From Cellulophaga lytica DSM 7489 (GTDB taxonomy: Bacteria; Bacteroidota; Bacteroidia; Flavobacteriales; Flavobacteriaceae), in the NCBI RefSeq assembly GCF_000190595.1, contig NC_015167.1, forward strand, positions 2,159,501-2,223,500: a stretch of DNA of 64,000 nucleotides, read 5' to 3'. The notes beneath the pieces are model-generated. The model did no database searches and was not told where the DNA came from. It saw only the letters and a program-made list of their open reading frames with translations. Positions within the stretch are counted from its first letter, which is position 1. Every line of letters starts with the position of its first letter. Below, one piece after another: positions 9,278-19,067 of this stretch. A program made the position numbers and the translations under genes.

Positions 9278-12016
9278 ATGAAAAAGAAAATATTAAAAAT
9301 TATAGGTGTTGTAGTATTGTTAATAGTAGTTTTATTAATTGCTGCACCTTTCTTTTTACAAGGCAAAATAGAAAAAATTATAAAGGACAAAGTAAACAAT
9401 AATATAGAAGCTACATTAGACTTTGCTAGTGCAGACTTAAGTTTGTTTTCTAGTTTTCCTAATGCAAAGGTTACCATTAATGAGTTGGTGTTAACTAATA
9501 ATGCGCCTTTTAAAGGAGATACGCTTTTTGCATCTAAAGAAATTGCTTTAGATATGGCAATAACAGAACTTTTTAAAGATTCTTCTGAGGCTATTGGTAT
9601 AAAAAGTTTAGCGGTAGATGGTGCTGCTTTAAATATTATTGTAAATAAAGATAGCATTGCTAATTATGATATTGCAAAAAAAGATACAGCAGAGCCTGTA
9701 GTTTCAGAAACAGAAGAAGAGGGTAGTAGCTTTACTTTGGCAATGGAGTCTTATAAAATTACCAACTCTAAAATTGTATATGTAGACCAAACTTCTGGTA
9801 TGGCTTTAGCTTTAACAGATTTGCAGCACTCCGGTACAGGAGATTTATCCTTGGAGAAGTCTGAGTTAGATACCAAAACAAATGCATTGGTGTCTTTTGG
9901 TATGGGCGGAACAAATTACTTAAACAGAAATAAGGTTGGTTTAGATGCATTAATAGGGATAGATTTAAAAGAAAGTAAATTTTCTTTTTTAAAAAATGAG
10001 GCACTAGTAAACCAGTTGCCTTTGGTTTTTGATGGTTTTGTTAAAATTAATGAAGATAACCAAGAGGTAAATATTAATTTTAAAACGCTATCTAGTGAGT
10101 TTAAAAACTTTTTGGCATTAGTGCCAGAAGAGTATACTAAAAGTATTGAAAACGTAAAAACTACCGGGAAATTTACCGTTGAAGGTAAGTTGGATGGTAT
10201 TGTAGACGAAACACATATTCCTAAATTTTCTGTAAAGCTAAATTCTGATAATGCGTCATTTAAATATCCAGACTTACCAAAGGCTGTAACTAATATATTT
10301 ATAAATGCAGCTATAGATAATACAACTGGTTTGGTAGAAGATACTTCTGTTGATATTAAAAAATTAGCTTTTGCAATAGATCAAGATAGGTTTAATCTTA
10401 ATTCTCAGATTACAGATTTAATGGGTAATACTAAGGTAAAAGCGCATTTAGATGGTAATATAAACTTGGCTAACATATCACAAGCTTACCCTGTGCCTGC
10501 AGATTTAAATTTAAAAGGAATACTTAAAGCAGATGTTTCTACAGCTTTTGATATGGCTTCTATAGAAAAGGAACAATATCAAAACACAACTACAAGTGGT
10601 ACTTTAGACTTAAAAGATTTTGAGTACAACTCTAACGAACTTAAAAACCCGGTAGAGATTACAACTACATCTTTAACTTTTAACCCAGAAACTGTTTCTT
10701 TAAATGATTTTCAGGGGAAAACAGGTAAGACCGATTTTTCAGCCAAGGGTACAATTACAAACTTATTAGGTTTTATGTTTAAGGATGAAAAGGTAAAAGG
10801 AGATTTTGCTTTAAATTCTAATACATTTGCTTTAAATGATTTTATGGTTGATGAGGTTGAGGAAACAGAAAAATCAACTGAAAAAACAGAAGAGAAACAA
10901 ACTGTAGCTGATGAAAAATTAAAAATACCATCGTTTTTAGATGCTACAATTACTGCCAATGCAAATACAGTTTTGTATGATAATTTAACACTTAAAGATG
11001 TAAAAGGTACATTAAAAGTAAAAGATGAAACTGCCACGTTATCTAATATGACTACGTCTTTATTTGGCGGAAAAATGGCATTTAATGGAGAGGTTTCTAC
11101 CAAAAATGATGCAGCAACTTTTGCGATGAATTTAGGAATGAATCAGTTTAACATAAGTCAGGCTCTAAAAGGTTTAGAAATGTTAGAGGTTTTAGCTCCT
11201 GTTGCAAAAATTATTAGAGGTAATTTAAATTCAGACATTTCTATAGCTGGTAATTTAAAAGATGATTTTACTCCAGATTTAGCTACAATTTCTGGTAAGG
11301 TGTTGGCAGAGTTAATGCAGACAGAGTTAGACGGTAAACAAGAAAAATTTGTAACTGCTTTAAGTGATAAATTAAGCTTTTTAAAACCTGAAAAATTAAA
11401 CTTAAACGGACTAAAAACGGCTTTGACTTTTGATAATGGAAAGGTGGCAGTAAAGCCATTTAAGCTTAATTACGGAGATATTGTAATGAATGTTGCAGGT
11501 AGTCATACATTTGATAGTAAATTGGCATACAATGCAACTGTAGAGGTGCCTGCTAAATATTTGGGTAGTGATGTAACCAAGCTAATTGCAAAAATTGATG
11601 ATGAAAAATTAGAAGACTTAACTATACCGGTTACAGCTAATATTGGTGGTAATTTTACAAGTCCTGAGGTGAAAACAGACTTAACTAGTGGTGTTAAAAA
11701 CTTAACAAGTCAGTTAATAGAAATAGAAAAACAAAAATTAATTGCCAAAGGAAAAGATAAAGCAACTAGTGTTATTAGTGATTTGTTAAACAAAAATAAA
11801 TCTAAAACAGACTCTTTAACTCAAGATGATGCTAAAACGTCGGTAGTAAAAGATGTTGTAGGTGGTTTATTAGGTAAAAAAGATACTACTGCAGTAAAAA
11901 AAGATACAGCAACTAGTACCAAACAAGAAACCCAAAAAGAAGCTGTAAAAGAAATTTTAGGCGGCTTGTTTGGTAAAAAGAAAAAGGAAACAGAAAAGGA
12001 TACTACTAAGCAATAG
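9278..12016 (+). CDS. AsmA-like inner membrane/periplasmic protein
   Basis: A 912-residue protein with one N-terminal membrane anchor (ILKIIGVVVLLIVVLLIAAPFFL) and a long periplasmic region rich in beta strands. The N-terminal region has the AsmA pattern (IKDKVNNNIEATLDFASADLSL, then FPNAKVTINELVL) and the C-terminal part resembles AsmA_2. AsmA-like proteins are thought to bridge the periplasm and move phospholipids or help outer membrane assembly. Acidic low-complexity patches occur at about 150 and 525-545, and the C-terminus is Lys/Thr-rich. Its stop codon overlaps the convergent DUF2797 gene by 11 bp. Confidence 0.8.
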   Translation: MKKKILKIIGVVVLLIVVLLIAAPFFLQGKIEKIIKDKVNNNIEATLDFASADLSLFSSFPNAKVTINELVLTNNAPFKGDTLFASKEIALDMAITELFKDSSEAIGIKSLAVDGAALNIIVNKDSIANYDIAKKDTAEPVVSETEEEGSSFTLAMESYKITNSKIVYVDQTSGMALALTDLQHSGTGDLSLEKSELDTKTNALVSFGMGGTNYLNRNKVGLDALIGIDLKESKFSFLKNEALVNQLPLVFDGFVKINEDNQEVNINFKTLSSEFKNFLALVPEEYTKSIENVKTTGKFTVEGKLDGIVDETHIPKFSVKLNSDNASFKYPDLPKAVTNIFINAAIDNTTGLVEDTSVDIKKLAFAIDQDRFNLNSQITDLMGNTKVKAHLDGNINLANISQAYPVPADLNLKGILKADVSTAFDMASIEKEQYQNTTTSGTLDLKDFEYNSNELKNPVEITTTSLTFNPETVSLNDFQGKTGKTDFSAKGTITNLLGFMFKDEKVKGDFALNSNTFALNDFMVDEVEETEKSTEKTEEKQTVADEKLKIPSFLDATITANANTVLYDNLTLKDVKGTLKVKDETATLSNMTTSLFGGKMAFNGEVSTKNDAATFAMNLGMNQFNISQALKGLEMLEVLAPVAKIIRGNLNSDISIAGNLKDDFTPDLATISGKVLAELMQTELDGKQEKFVTALSDKLSFLKPEKLNLNGLKTALTFDNGKVAVKPFKLNYGDIVMNVAGSHTFDSKLAYNATVEVPAKYLGSDVTKLIAKIDDEKLEDLTIPVTANIGGNFTSPEVKTDLTSGVKNLTSQLIEIEKQKLIAKGKDKATSVISDLLNKNKSKTDSLTQDDAKTSVVKDVVGGLLGKKDTTAVKKDTATSTKQETQKEAVKEILGGLFGKKKKETEKDTTKQ

Positions 12017-12800
12017 TTAAGCTTACGTAGTAACCTTCGTTACTTCTAATATTAAAAACGGTATTGTCTTCAAAAATTAGGTACTGGCCTTTAATGCCTT
12101 TTAATGTGCCTTTGTATACAGGTGTTTTATCCAGATTAAGACTTTTTACTTTTTCTGGATATTGCATTACCGGAAATTCTAGATGAGTTTCCTGGTTGTC
12201 CTCTATAAAATACTGTGTAGCTTCTTTTGGTATATATTGTTTTAATTTGTTACGCCATTCAATTAAATTTTCGTCATCTACAGTATTGGTAAGCATTTTA
12301 CGCCAATTGGTTTTGTCTGCAACGTGTTCTTTTAGTGCAACTTCGGTTATGCCTGCTAAATAACGGTTTGGTACTTCTACAATTTCTATAGCTTCATGAG
12401 CTCCTTGGTCTATCCACCTTGTTGGTACTTGGGCTTTACGTGTAACACCTACTTTTACATTGCTAGAGTTTGCTAAATAAACAATATGCGGTTGTAGTTG
12501 AACTTTTTTTTCATAAGCTAAATCACGATCTTCTTGGTCTAAATGAGCTTTGCTTAGCTCGGGTCTCATAATCCAATCTCCAGCCGTTGGGATCTCAAAA
12601 AAGCACGATTTGCAAAAGCCTTGTCTGTATATGGGCTTGTCTAACTTACAGTTAAGACATTGGTGTTTTATAAAAGAAATTTCTACAGATTTGTTTAAAA
12701 TCTGATTTACATTTAAAAAGTCATTCTCAAAAACTAAATAATATTGTATAGGGTTTCCGTTCTCGGTTTGCATTTTTTGTAAAACACCTTGGTACTGCAT
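12006..12800 (-). CDS. DUF2797 zinc-ribbon protein
   Basis: A 264-residue protein beginning MQYQGVLQKMQT, the usual start for DUF2797; I rejected an upstream extension of 30 residues because it overlaps the divergent GH3 gene and has no family similarity. A CLNC...CKSC pair (HQCLNCKLDKPIYRQGFCKSC) probably binds zinc, followed by conserved blocks YLANSSNVKVGVTR and TRWIDQGAHEAI. The function of the family is unknown. Convergent with the AsmA-like gene, divergent from the GH3 gene with an 83-bp spacer. Confidence 0.8.
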   Translation of the reverse strand: MQYQGVLQKMQTENGNPIQYYLVFENDFLNVNQILNKSVEISFIKHQCLNCKLDKPIYRQGFCKSCFFEIPTAGDWIMRPELSKAHLDQEDRDLAYEKKVQLQPHIVYLANSSNVKVGVTRKAQVPTRWIDQGAHEAIEIVEVPNRYLAGITEVALKEHVADKTNWRKMLTNTVDDENLIEWRNKLKQYIPKEATQYFIEDNQETHLEFPVMQYPEKVKSLNLDKTPVYKGTLKGIKGQYLIFEDNTVFNIRSNEGYYVSLTIA

Positions 12801-12883
12801 AAAATGTATTTGAATATTAAAGTTGTATAGGCTATTTTTATCAAAATAACCACTGAAATTTTTCAGGATAAAGATACCTAAAA

Positions 12884-14398
12884 ATGTCAATACCTTTTGT
12901 TAATTCTATTGCTTCTTGGTTGCTTAAAAAGCGGTATCATCAAATAGAACTCTTTTTAAAATACCCAGCTGAGGTTCAGGAAGAAGTAATGTTTAAACTG
13001 CTTAGTATTGCTAAAGATACCGAAGTTGGTAGGCAATATAATTTTGCTTCTATTACCAATTACAAAGAATTTGCAGAGCGTTTACCAATAGTTTCTTATG
13101 AAGAAGTAGAGCCTTTTATAGAGCGAACTAGAAAAGGAGAGCAAAATATTTTTTGGCCTACAAGTATAAAATGGTTTGCTAAAAGTAGTGGTACTACCAA
13201 TGCTAAAAGTAAGTTTATACCTGTAAGTTCAGAGGCTTTGGAAGATTGTCATTACAAGTCTGGTAAAGATTTGTTGTGTTTATACCTTAATAATAATGAA
13301 AACTCCCAATTATTTACAGGAAAAAGTTTGCGCTTGGGTGGTAGTAAAGAGTTGTATGAAGATAACGGTAGTTTTTTTGGAGATTTATCTGCTATTTTAA
13401 TTGATAATATGCCTTTTTGGGCAGAATTGAGTAGTACGCCAAGTAACAAGGTGTCTTTAATGAGTGAGTGGGAGACTAAGTTAAATGCAATTATTAATGA
13501 AAGTAAGTTAGAAAACGTTACCAGTTTGGCTGGTGTGCCTTCTTGGATGTTGGTGTTGTTAAATAATATGTTAGAGCAAACAGGTAAAAATCATTTGTTT
13601 GAGATTTGGGAAAACCTAGAAGTGTATTTTCATGGAGGAGTAAGTTTTAGTCCGTATAAAGACCAGTATAAAGCACTGTTGCCTCGTAAGCAATTTAATT
13701 ACTACGAAATATACAATGCATCTGAAGGCTTTTTTGCAATACAAGACAGAAACAATGCGGATGATTTATTGCTTATGCTTGACTATGGCATTTTTTATGA
13801 ATTTATACCAATGGATTCTTATGGCTTAGAAGACCAGAAAGTGGTAGCGTTGTGGGATGTTGAGTTGCATAAAAACTATGCAATTATAATTACAACTAAT
13901 GCTGGTTTATGGCGTTACAAAATAGGAGATACGGTAAGGTTTACTTCTGTTAGTCCGTATAGAATTAAAATTACTGGTCGTACAAAGCACCATATAAATG
14001 TTTTTGGAGAGGAGTTAATTATAGAAAATGCTGAAGAATCTCTAAAAAAGGTGTGTAAAAAAACAGGAGCACAGATAAAAGATTATACAGTTGCTCCAAT
14101 ATTTATGGTAGGTAAAGAAAAAGGAGCTCACGAGTGGATTATAGAATTTAGAAAGGAGCCTAAAGATGTTAATCATTTTACAGAATTGTTAGATAATGCT
14201 TTAAAATCTTTAAATTCTGATTATGAAGCCAAGCGTTATAATAATATTACGCTAACAATGCCTAAAGTACACAGTGCCAGAGAGAATCTTTTTTATGACT
14301 GGTTAAAAGATAGAAACAAATTAGGAGGACAACATAAAATACCTAGATTGTCTAATAAAAGGGTCTATATCGATGAATTGCTTCTAATGAACAAATAA
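12884..14398 (+). CDS. GH3-family acyl-adenylate enzyme
   Basis: A 504-residue protein of the GH3 auxin-responsive family. Visible motifs are WFAKSSGTTNAKSKFIPVS (ATP-binding), YNASEGFFAIQD and LWRYKIGDTVRFTSVSPYRIKITGRTKH. Plant GH3 enzymes join acids to amino acids through an acyl-adenylate; bacterial members are common in Bacteroidota, but their substrate is not known to me. The following gene at 14469 is an alpha/beta-hydrolase-like protein on the same strand, 70 bp downstream, and might be co-transcribed. Confidence 0.88.
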   Translation: MSIPFVNSIASWLLKKRYHQIELFLKYPAEVQEEVMFKLLSIAKDTEVGRQYNFASITNYKEFAERLPIVSYEEVEPFIERTRKGEQNIFWPTSIKWFAKSSGTTNAKSKFIPVSSEALEDCHYKSGKDLLCLYLNNNENSQLFTGKSLRLGGSKELYEDNGSFFGDLSAILIDNMPFWAELSSTPSNKVSLMSEWETKLNAIINESKLENVTSLAGVPSWMLVLLNNMLEQTGKNHLFEIWENLEVYFHGGVSFSPYKDQYKALLPRKQFNYYEIYNASEGFFAIQDRNNADDLLLMLDYGIFYEFIPMDSYGLEDQKVVALWDVELHKNYAIIITTNAGLWRYKIGDTVRFTSVSPYRIKITGRTKHHINVFGEELIIENAEESLKKVCKKTGAQIKDYTVAPIFMVGKEKGAHEWIIEFRKEPKDVNHFTELLDNALKSLNSDYEAKRYNNITLTMPKVHSARENLFYDWLKDRNKLGGQHKIPRLSNKRVYIDELLLMNK

Positions 14399-14468
14399 AT
14401 TGGCTTATTTACGGGTTAAATATCATATTGCAATATATAAACCTAACCAGTATATAAAACTATAAATT

Positions 14469-15059
14469 ATGAATTCAGAAAGACTAGTTGTTTTGTCAGA
14501 TATGTGGGGTCCAAAAAAAGGAATGTGGATAACATCTTACCTGGCATACTTGCAGCAGTATTATGATATTGAGTATTATGATATTCAGCAATTGGCAAAT
14601 GTAAATTTGCTAAAACAAACAGAGAAAAATATACACAGCGCTTTTGTAGAAGGAGGTATTGATACAGCTGTATCTCATTTGTTAAAAAAAGAAACTAAAC
14701 CAGCTCACTACCTTGCTTTTAGTATGGGGGGTTCTATTGCTTGGAAGGCAAACTTAAAAGGTTTGCCTATGAAATCTTTATATGCAGTGTCTGCAACAAG
14801 AATACGCAAAGAAGTGGAGCGTGTAGATGTAGATGTAAAAATGCTTTTTGGCAGTAAAGATTTGTACAGGCCTTCTGCAAAATGGTCTGAAACTATTGGA
14901 GTAGATTTAGAAGTTGTAGATAATTATGGTCATGAAATGTACTCTGACTCAGAAATTATAAAAAAAGTAAGCTTAGATCTTTTAAAAAAAGTAATGGTAA
15001 AACCAGAACAAGTTAAGAAAGAGGCTAAGGTTAAAGTATTAGCAAAAAAAATATCCTAA
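14469..15059 (+). CDS. alpha/beta hydrolase-like protein
   Basis: A 196-residue protein with the pieces of a small alpha/beta hydrolase: a nucleophile elbow AFSMGGSIAW (Ser at about residue 87), a later LFGSKD where the acid would be, and NYGHEMYSD with the likely catalytic His. The usual oxyanion region near the N-terminus reads SDMWGPKKGMW. The first residue of the elbow is Ala rather than Gly, which is unusual. Substrate unknown. The C-terminal 20 residues are Lys/Val-rich. Its stop codon is inside a hairpin (15051-15076). Confidence 0.65.
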   Translation: MNSERLVVLSDMWGPKKGMWITSYLAYLQQYYDIEYYDIQQLANVNLLKQTEKNIHSAFVEGGIDTAVSHLLKKETKPAHYLAFSMGGSIAWKANLKGLPMKSLYAVSATRIRKEVERVDVDVKMLFGSKDLYRPSAKWSETIGVDLEVVDNYGHEMYSDSEIIKKVSLDLLKKVMVKPEQVKKEAKVKVLAKKIS

Positions 15060-15076
15060 AGCATACTTTAGGATAT
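15051..15076 (+). terminator. hairpin containing the hydrolase stop codon
   Basis: The arms ATATCCTAAAG (15051-15061) and CTTTAGGATAT (15066-15076) make a perfect 11-bp stem with loop CATA. The TAA stop of the upstream gene (15057-15059) is inside the left arm. The T-run after it is poor, so termination may depend on the next hairpin. Confidence 0.5.
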
Positions 15077-15092
15077 TTATAATATAGTTTTT

Positions 15093-15128
15093 AAAAGCCG
15101 TTTTGTTATGAAACGGCTTTTAGTTTTT
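15093..15128. terminator. bidirectional terminator between hydrolase gene and clpX
   Basis: The arms AAAAGCCGTTT (15093-15103) and AAACGGCTTTT (15111-15121) form an 11-bp stem, followed on the plus strand by a T-run to 15128. On the minus strand the last codons and stop of clpX (TAA at 15108..15106) lie within it, so the clpX end is part of the terminator. Confidence 0.75.
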
Positions 15129-16341
15129 TTACTGTCTCGTAAGATAGTTTTTGCTCTGCGTACTCTTGTGTTACTTTAAACTCTTTGTCTTGGCTACTTG
15201 GTAGCTCAAACATAGCATCTGTAAAAATTGCTTCACATAAAGAACGTAAACCTCTTGCTCCTAATTTGTACTCTATAGCTTTAGAAACAACAAAATCTAA
15301 GGCTTTGTCTGTTATAGAGAACTTAATGTCGTCCATAGCAAAAAGCTTTTCATATTGCTTTATAATAGCATTTTTAGGCTCTGTAAGTATTGCGCGTAAC
15401 GTTTTCTCGTCTAACGGGTTCATATGCGTTAAAACTGGTAAACGGCCAATAATTTCAGGAATTAAACCAAACTCTTTTAAGTCTTTTGGAATAATGTATT
15501 GTAAAATGTTAGTGTTGTCTACATTGTCATCTAATTTAGATGCGCTGTAACCTACTGCTTGCATATTTAAACGCTTTGTTATAATACGTTCTATACCGTC
15601 AAAAGCACCACCAGCAATAAATAATATGTTTTCTGTGTTAACTTCAATAAATTTTTGATCAGGGTGTTTACGTCCTCCTTTAGGCGGAACATTAACAACA
15701 GTACCTTCTAAAAGTTTTAATAAACCTTGTTGCACGCCTTCGCCAGATACATCTCTAGTAATAGAAGGGTTATCGCTTTTACGAGCAATTTTATCAATCT
15801 CATCTATAAAAACAATACCACGTTCTGCTTTTTCTAAATTGTAATCTGCAGCTTGTAAAAGACGTGTAAGTAAACTTTCTACATCTTCACCAACATAACC
15901 GGCTTCTGTTAATACGGTAGCATCTACAATAGCTAAAGGTACATTAAGCATTTTGGCAATTGTTTTGGCCATTAATGTTTTACCAGTACCAGTTTGCCCA
16001 GCCATTACAATGTTACTTTTTTGTATTTCTACATCGTCATCTGCACTAGAAGGCTGTAATAATCTTTTGTAGTGGTTGTATACTGCTACAGACATTACTT
16101 TTTTTGTACGTTCTTGTCCTATAATAAAAGTATCTAAAAACGCTTTTATTTCCATAGGTTTTTTTAGAACCAATTCTGCAGATAAACTGTCTGTTTTAGA
16201 CTGTTTAGTATCTTCTATAACAATACCATATGCTTGCTCTATGCAACGGTCACAAATATGTGCACCTTCACCTGCAATTAATATGTTTGTTTCTGCTTTG
16301 GTTCTTTTACAAAAAGAACATTCTAAATTTTCCTTTGCCAT
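15106..16341 (-). CDS. clpX: ATP-dependent Clp protease ATP-binding subunit ClpX
   Basis: ClpX (411 residues) unfolds proteins and feeds them to ClpP. It has the N-terminal zinc finger (CSFCKRT ... HICDRC), Walker A (GQTGTGKT), Walker B ([10 protein letters not shown]), the [19 protein letters not shown] stretch, and the IGRLPV region near sensor-2. The IGF-type loop that docks on ClpP reads [10 protein letters not shown] here or is nearby and was not pinned down. It follows clpP by 45 bp in the same direction, so the two are likely one operon. Its final codons overlap the terminator at 15093-15128. Confidence 0.97.
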   Translation of the reverse strand: MAKENLECSFCKRTKAETNILIAGEGAHICDRCIEQAYGIVIEDTKQSKTDSLSAELVLKKPMEIKAFLDTFIIGQERTKKVMSVAVYNHYKRLLQPSSADDDVEIQKSNIVMAGQTGTGKTLMAKTIAKMLNVPLAIVDATVLTEAGYVGEDVESLLTRLLQAADYNLEKAERGIVFIDEIDKIARKSDNPSITRDVSGEGVQQGLLKLLEGTVVNVPPKGGRKHPDQKFIEVNTENILFIAGGAFDGIERIITKRLNMQAVGYSASKLDDNVDNTNILQYIIPKDLKEFGLIPEIIGRLPVLTHMNPLDEKTLRAILTEPKNAIIKQYEKLFAMDDIKFSITDKALDFVVSKAIEYKLGARGLRSLCEAIFTDAMFELPSSQDKEFKVTQEYAEQKLSYETVKKLKAVS

Positions 16342-16386
16342 AAGTCTACTTCTTCTCTTTTAGAGTAAGGTGTTTATTAGTCGGTT

Positions 16387-17067
16387 TTAGTTCTTTTCCC
16401 TTACTAATATTTCGTCTATCATACCGTATTTCTTGGCTTCATCAGCCTTCATCCAGTAATCTCTATCGCTGTCATTGCTAACCTTGTCAAAAGTTTGGCC
16501 AGAGTGCGTTGCTATAATATTGTACAACTCATCTTTTAACTTTAGTATTTCTCTTGCTGTAATTTCTATATCGCTAGCTTGCCCTTGTGCGCCACCTAAT
16601 GGTTGGTGAATCATAACACGAGAGTGAGTTAAACCACTACGTTTTCCTTTTTCACCTGCGCAAAGTAAAACGGCACCCATAGATGCTGCCATACCAGTAC
16701 AAATTGTTGCAACGTCTGGTTTAATAAATTGCATAGTGTCATAAATACCTAATCCAGCGTAAACACTACCTCCTGGAGAGTTAATGTATATTTGTATGTC
16801 TTTAGATGCATCTGCACTTTCTAAAAACAATAATTGTGCTTGTACTATGTTAGCAACTTGGTCATTAATACCGGTTCCTAAAAATATAATTCTATCCATC
16901 ATTAATCTAGAGAAAACATCCATTGCAATAGCATTTAGTTGTCTTTCTTCAATAATGTTAGGCGTCATATTGCTTGGGTACATTGTACTTAATATTTTGT
17001 CATAGTACATGCTGTTTATCCCTTGGTCCTTTATGGCGTAGTTCTTAAATTCTTTTCCGTAGTCCAT
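16387..17067 (-). CDS. clpP: ATP-dependent Clp protease proteolytic subunit ClpP
   Basis: ClpP (226 residues) is the serine peptidase core of the ClpXP protease. The catalytic Ser is in GMAASMGAVLL and the His in MIHQPLGGAQGQASDIEI; the Asp is expected in LYNIIATHSG. The conserved YINSPGGSVYAGLGIYDTM block is present. The start at 17067 gives MDYGKEFKNYAIKDQGIN; a propeptide-like N-terminus of about 30 residues is normal for Bacteroidota. A terminator-like hairpin sits only about 30 bp upstream of the start (17098-17125). Confidence 0.97.
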   Translation of the reverse strand: MDYGKEFKNYAIKDQGINSMYYDKILSTMYPSNMTPNIIEERQLNAIAMDVFSRLMMDRIIFLGTGINDQVANIVQAQLLFLESADASKDIQIYINSPGGSVYAGLGIYDTMQFIKPDVATICTGMAASMGAVLLCAGEKGKRSGLTHSRVMIHQPLGGAQGQASDIEITAREILKLKDELYNIIATHSGQTFDKVSNDSDRDYWMKADEAKKYGMIDEILVREKN

Positions 17068-17091
17068 ATGTAGTATTTGGTATTTTTAAAT

Positions 17092-17125
17092 AAAAAAGGT
17101 GCCGAAAATTTATACTTTCGGCACC
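17092..17125 (-). terminator. terminator-like hairpin between trigger factor and clpP
   Basis: The arms GGTGCCGAAA (17098-17107) and TTTCGGCACC (17116-17125) form a 10-bp stem; leftward it is followed by six T's. It would end the trigger factor transcript, but it stands so close to the clpP start that a clpP promoter within the 145-bp spacer would have to read through it, so it might act as an attenuator. Confidence 0.6.
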
Positions 17126-17270
17126 GTAAATATACTTATTTTTTTTAGTGACGACCTATAGTGTAATTTGCTTTTAAAGCTATTTGCTATAGTTTGATAC
17201 TAAATTTAACGGAATTTTTTGTTTTACCATATATGTGCTAGTGTTTTTTTAACAATGCACAGGGTAAAAT

Positions 17271-18599
17271 TTATTCTTTTCCGTAAACTTCTTTAATAAA
17301 ATCGTCATAAGAAAGCTCCTTAACTTTAAGGTTTGCTTTTTCTTTGTAAAGCGTTAATAATTTTTGACTCATTAACTGCTCAGACAATCTTTTAACTTCA
17401 TCTTGGTTAGACATAATTCTTCCGGCTATATTGTCTAATTCTTCTTCAGCAGGATTTAATTGTCCGTATTGTGCCATTTGAGATTTAATAAAGCCTTTAG
17501 CAAATTCTTTAAGCTCATCAAACTCAACTTGAAGATTGTTTTCTTGTATTATTTTACCTTCAATTAATTGGTAACGTAAACCTTTTTCAGATTTTTCAAA
17601 TTCAGCAGCAGCTTCTTCTTCTGTTAATGGCTTTTCACCTGTCATTTGAATCCATTTTTTTAAGAATTCAGTAGGTAAATCAAACTTTACATTTTCAATA
17701 AAGTTTTCAGTAATGTCATTTAACAATTTTTGATCTGCTTGTTGCTCAAATTGCTTTTCTGTATCTTCTTTTATTTTTTCTCTAAGTTCTTTTTCAGAAG
17801 TAATTTTTTCTTCTCCAAATAACTTGTCAAACAACTCTTGGTTCATTTCTGCAGGCTCACGTTCGTTAATTTCTTCAATTGTAAACGTAACCTCTGTATT
17901 TAAATCAGCAGATTTATCAGCAGCTAAACCTAAAGCACTAGAAAGTTGGTAATCTTCTTTAAAAAGGCCTTTAGTTTTTAATGTAACAACATCACCAACT
18001 TTTTTGCCAACTAAAGCATCTAAAGCTTTTTTAGCTTTAACATTACTTAGTTCTATAGTTGTTTTATTGTTAATTTCTTCTTCTTCGTTAGCAAAAACTC
18101 CAGTTACTTCATCTTTTTTAGATACTTCAGTTTTAGAGATAAGTTTTCCGTATTGCTTACCAATACGTTCTACTTGCTCATCTATCATTTTTTTATCTGC
18201 AACTATTTTATATTGAGTAATTGCTTTTTTGGTCTTAATTGGAGCTTCAAATTCTGGAGCTAAACCTAATTCAAATTCAAAATCTAGATTTTCTGCATCT
18301 CAGTTAAAATCATCTTGTTGCTTAGGTAATGGGTTACCAAGAACATCTAACTTTTCTTCAGTTAAGTATTTGTTTAGGTTGTCTTGTATAAGTTTGTTTA
18401 CTTCGTCTACTAAAACAGCCTTACCGTATTGTTTTTTAATAAGGCCCATTGGTACATGTCCTTTTCTAAAACCTGGTATGTTTGCTTGCTTTCTATAATC
18501 ATTAAGAATTGCTTGTACCTTATCTTGGTAATCCTCTTTAGTGATAGCAACTTTCACAACTGCATTTAATGCATCAATCTGCTCTTTTGTAATATTCAT
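17271..18599 (-). pseudogene. tig: trigger factor, interrupted by an in-frame TGA
   Basis: Trigger factor is the ribosome-bound chaperone and prolyl isomerase. The reading frame runs 442 codons from ATG at 18599 to the stop at 17271, the usual length, but codon 100 is TGA (18302..18300). Both sides are in the same frame, so this is a point change and not a frameshift. Codons 1-99 contain the ribosome-binding signature FRKGHVPMGLIKKQYG; after the stop the frame continues with DAENLDFEFELGLAPEF, where family members usually have Trp at the interrupted site (TGG to TGA). The remaining parts (PPIase and C-terminal arms) look intact. Either a real null mutation, a sequencing error or, less likely, a read-through site. 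Confidence 0.85.
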
Positions 18600-18635
18600 T
18601 TCTTGAATCTGATTTTACTTAAATAAAATGGGCTG

Positions 18636-18666
18636 CAAAAATAGTACTTTTTAATTACGTCTACAA
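18636..18666 (-). promoter_or_regulatory. promoter of the trigger factor gene
   Basis: Leftward, TATTTTTG (18643..18636) fits the -7 box TAnnTTTG and TTG (18666..18664) stands 20 bases upstream as -33 element. The transcript would have a leader of about 30 bases. Confidence 0.65.
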
Positions 18667-18698
18667 CTTTTTAAATTGTTGTAATACAAAAGACTATG

Positions 18699-19049
18699 TT
18701 ATTTTTCTTTATCGGTTTTTAAGATAGAAAATAATATGGATTGTAATAATGATAATAATAAGCTAAATACAATAGCCCATAGCCAACTATCTACCGTAAA
18801 TCCTGATACAAAATAGCCTGCTAATTTTATAATACATGCGTTTATAACTAGTAAAAATAAACCTAGTGTTACAATTGTTACTGGTAAAGTTAATATTACA
18901 AGTAATGGTTTAATAAAAAAGTTTAGTAGACTTAATACCACTGCAACAATTATTGCGGTAGTGTAGCTGTCTACACCAATGCCTGGTAAAACTTTAGATA
19001 GTACAACAACAGCAATGGCGCTTAATAGTATGCGTAGTATAGTTTTCAT
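18699..19049 (-). CDS. phage-holin-family membrane protein (DUF360-like)
   Basis: A 116-residue protein with four hydrophobic segments and the family pattern: LPGIGVDSYTTAIIVAVVLSLLNF, then FIKPLLVILTLPVTIVTLGLF, then VINACIIKLAGYFVSGFTV and a last segment VFSLLLSLLQSILF. It belongs to a widespread family of chromosomal membrane proteins named for distant similarity to phage holins; it is not evidence of a prophage, and its function is unknown. It follows the hydrolase gene (start 19838) by 18 bp on the same strand. Confidence 0.8.
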   Translation of the reverse strand: MKTILRILLSAIAVVVLSKVLPGIGVDSYTTAIIVAVVLSLLNFFIKPLLVILTLPVTIVTLGLFLLVINACIIKLAGYFVSGFTVDSWLWAIVFSLLLSLLQSILFSILKTDKEK

Positions 19050-19067
19050 AGCTTATAATTTTTTAAA

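Noticed and set aside
17271-18599. Frameshift in trigger factor
   Set aside because: Codon positions on both sides of the break are in the same frame; the cause is a single in-frame TGA.
18699-19049. Phage holin as sign of a prophage
   Set aside because: The family is a common chromosomal membrane protein; no phage genes are nearby.
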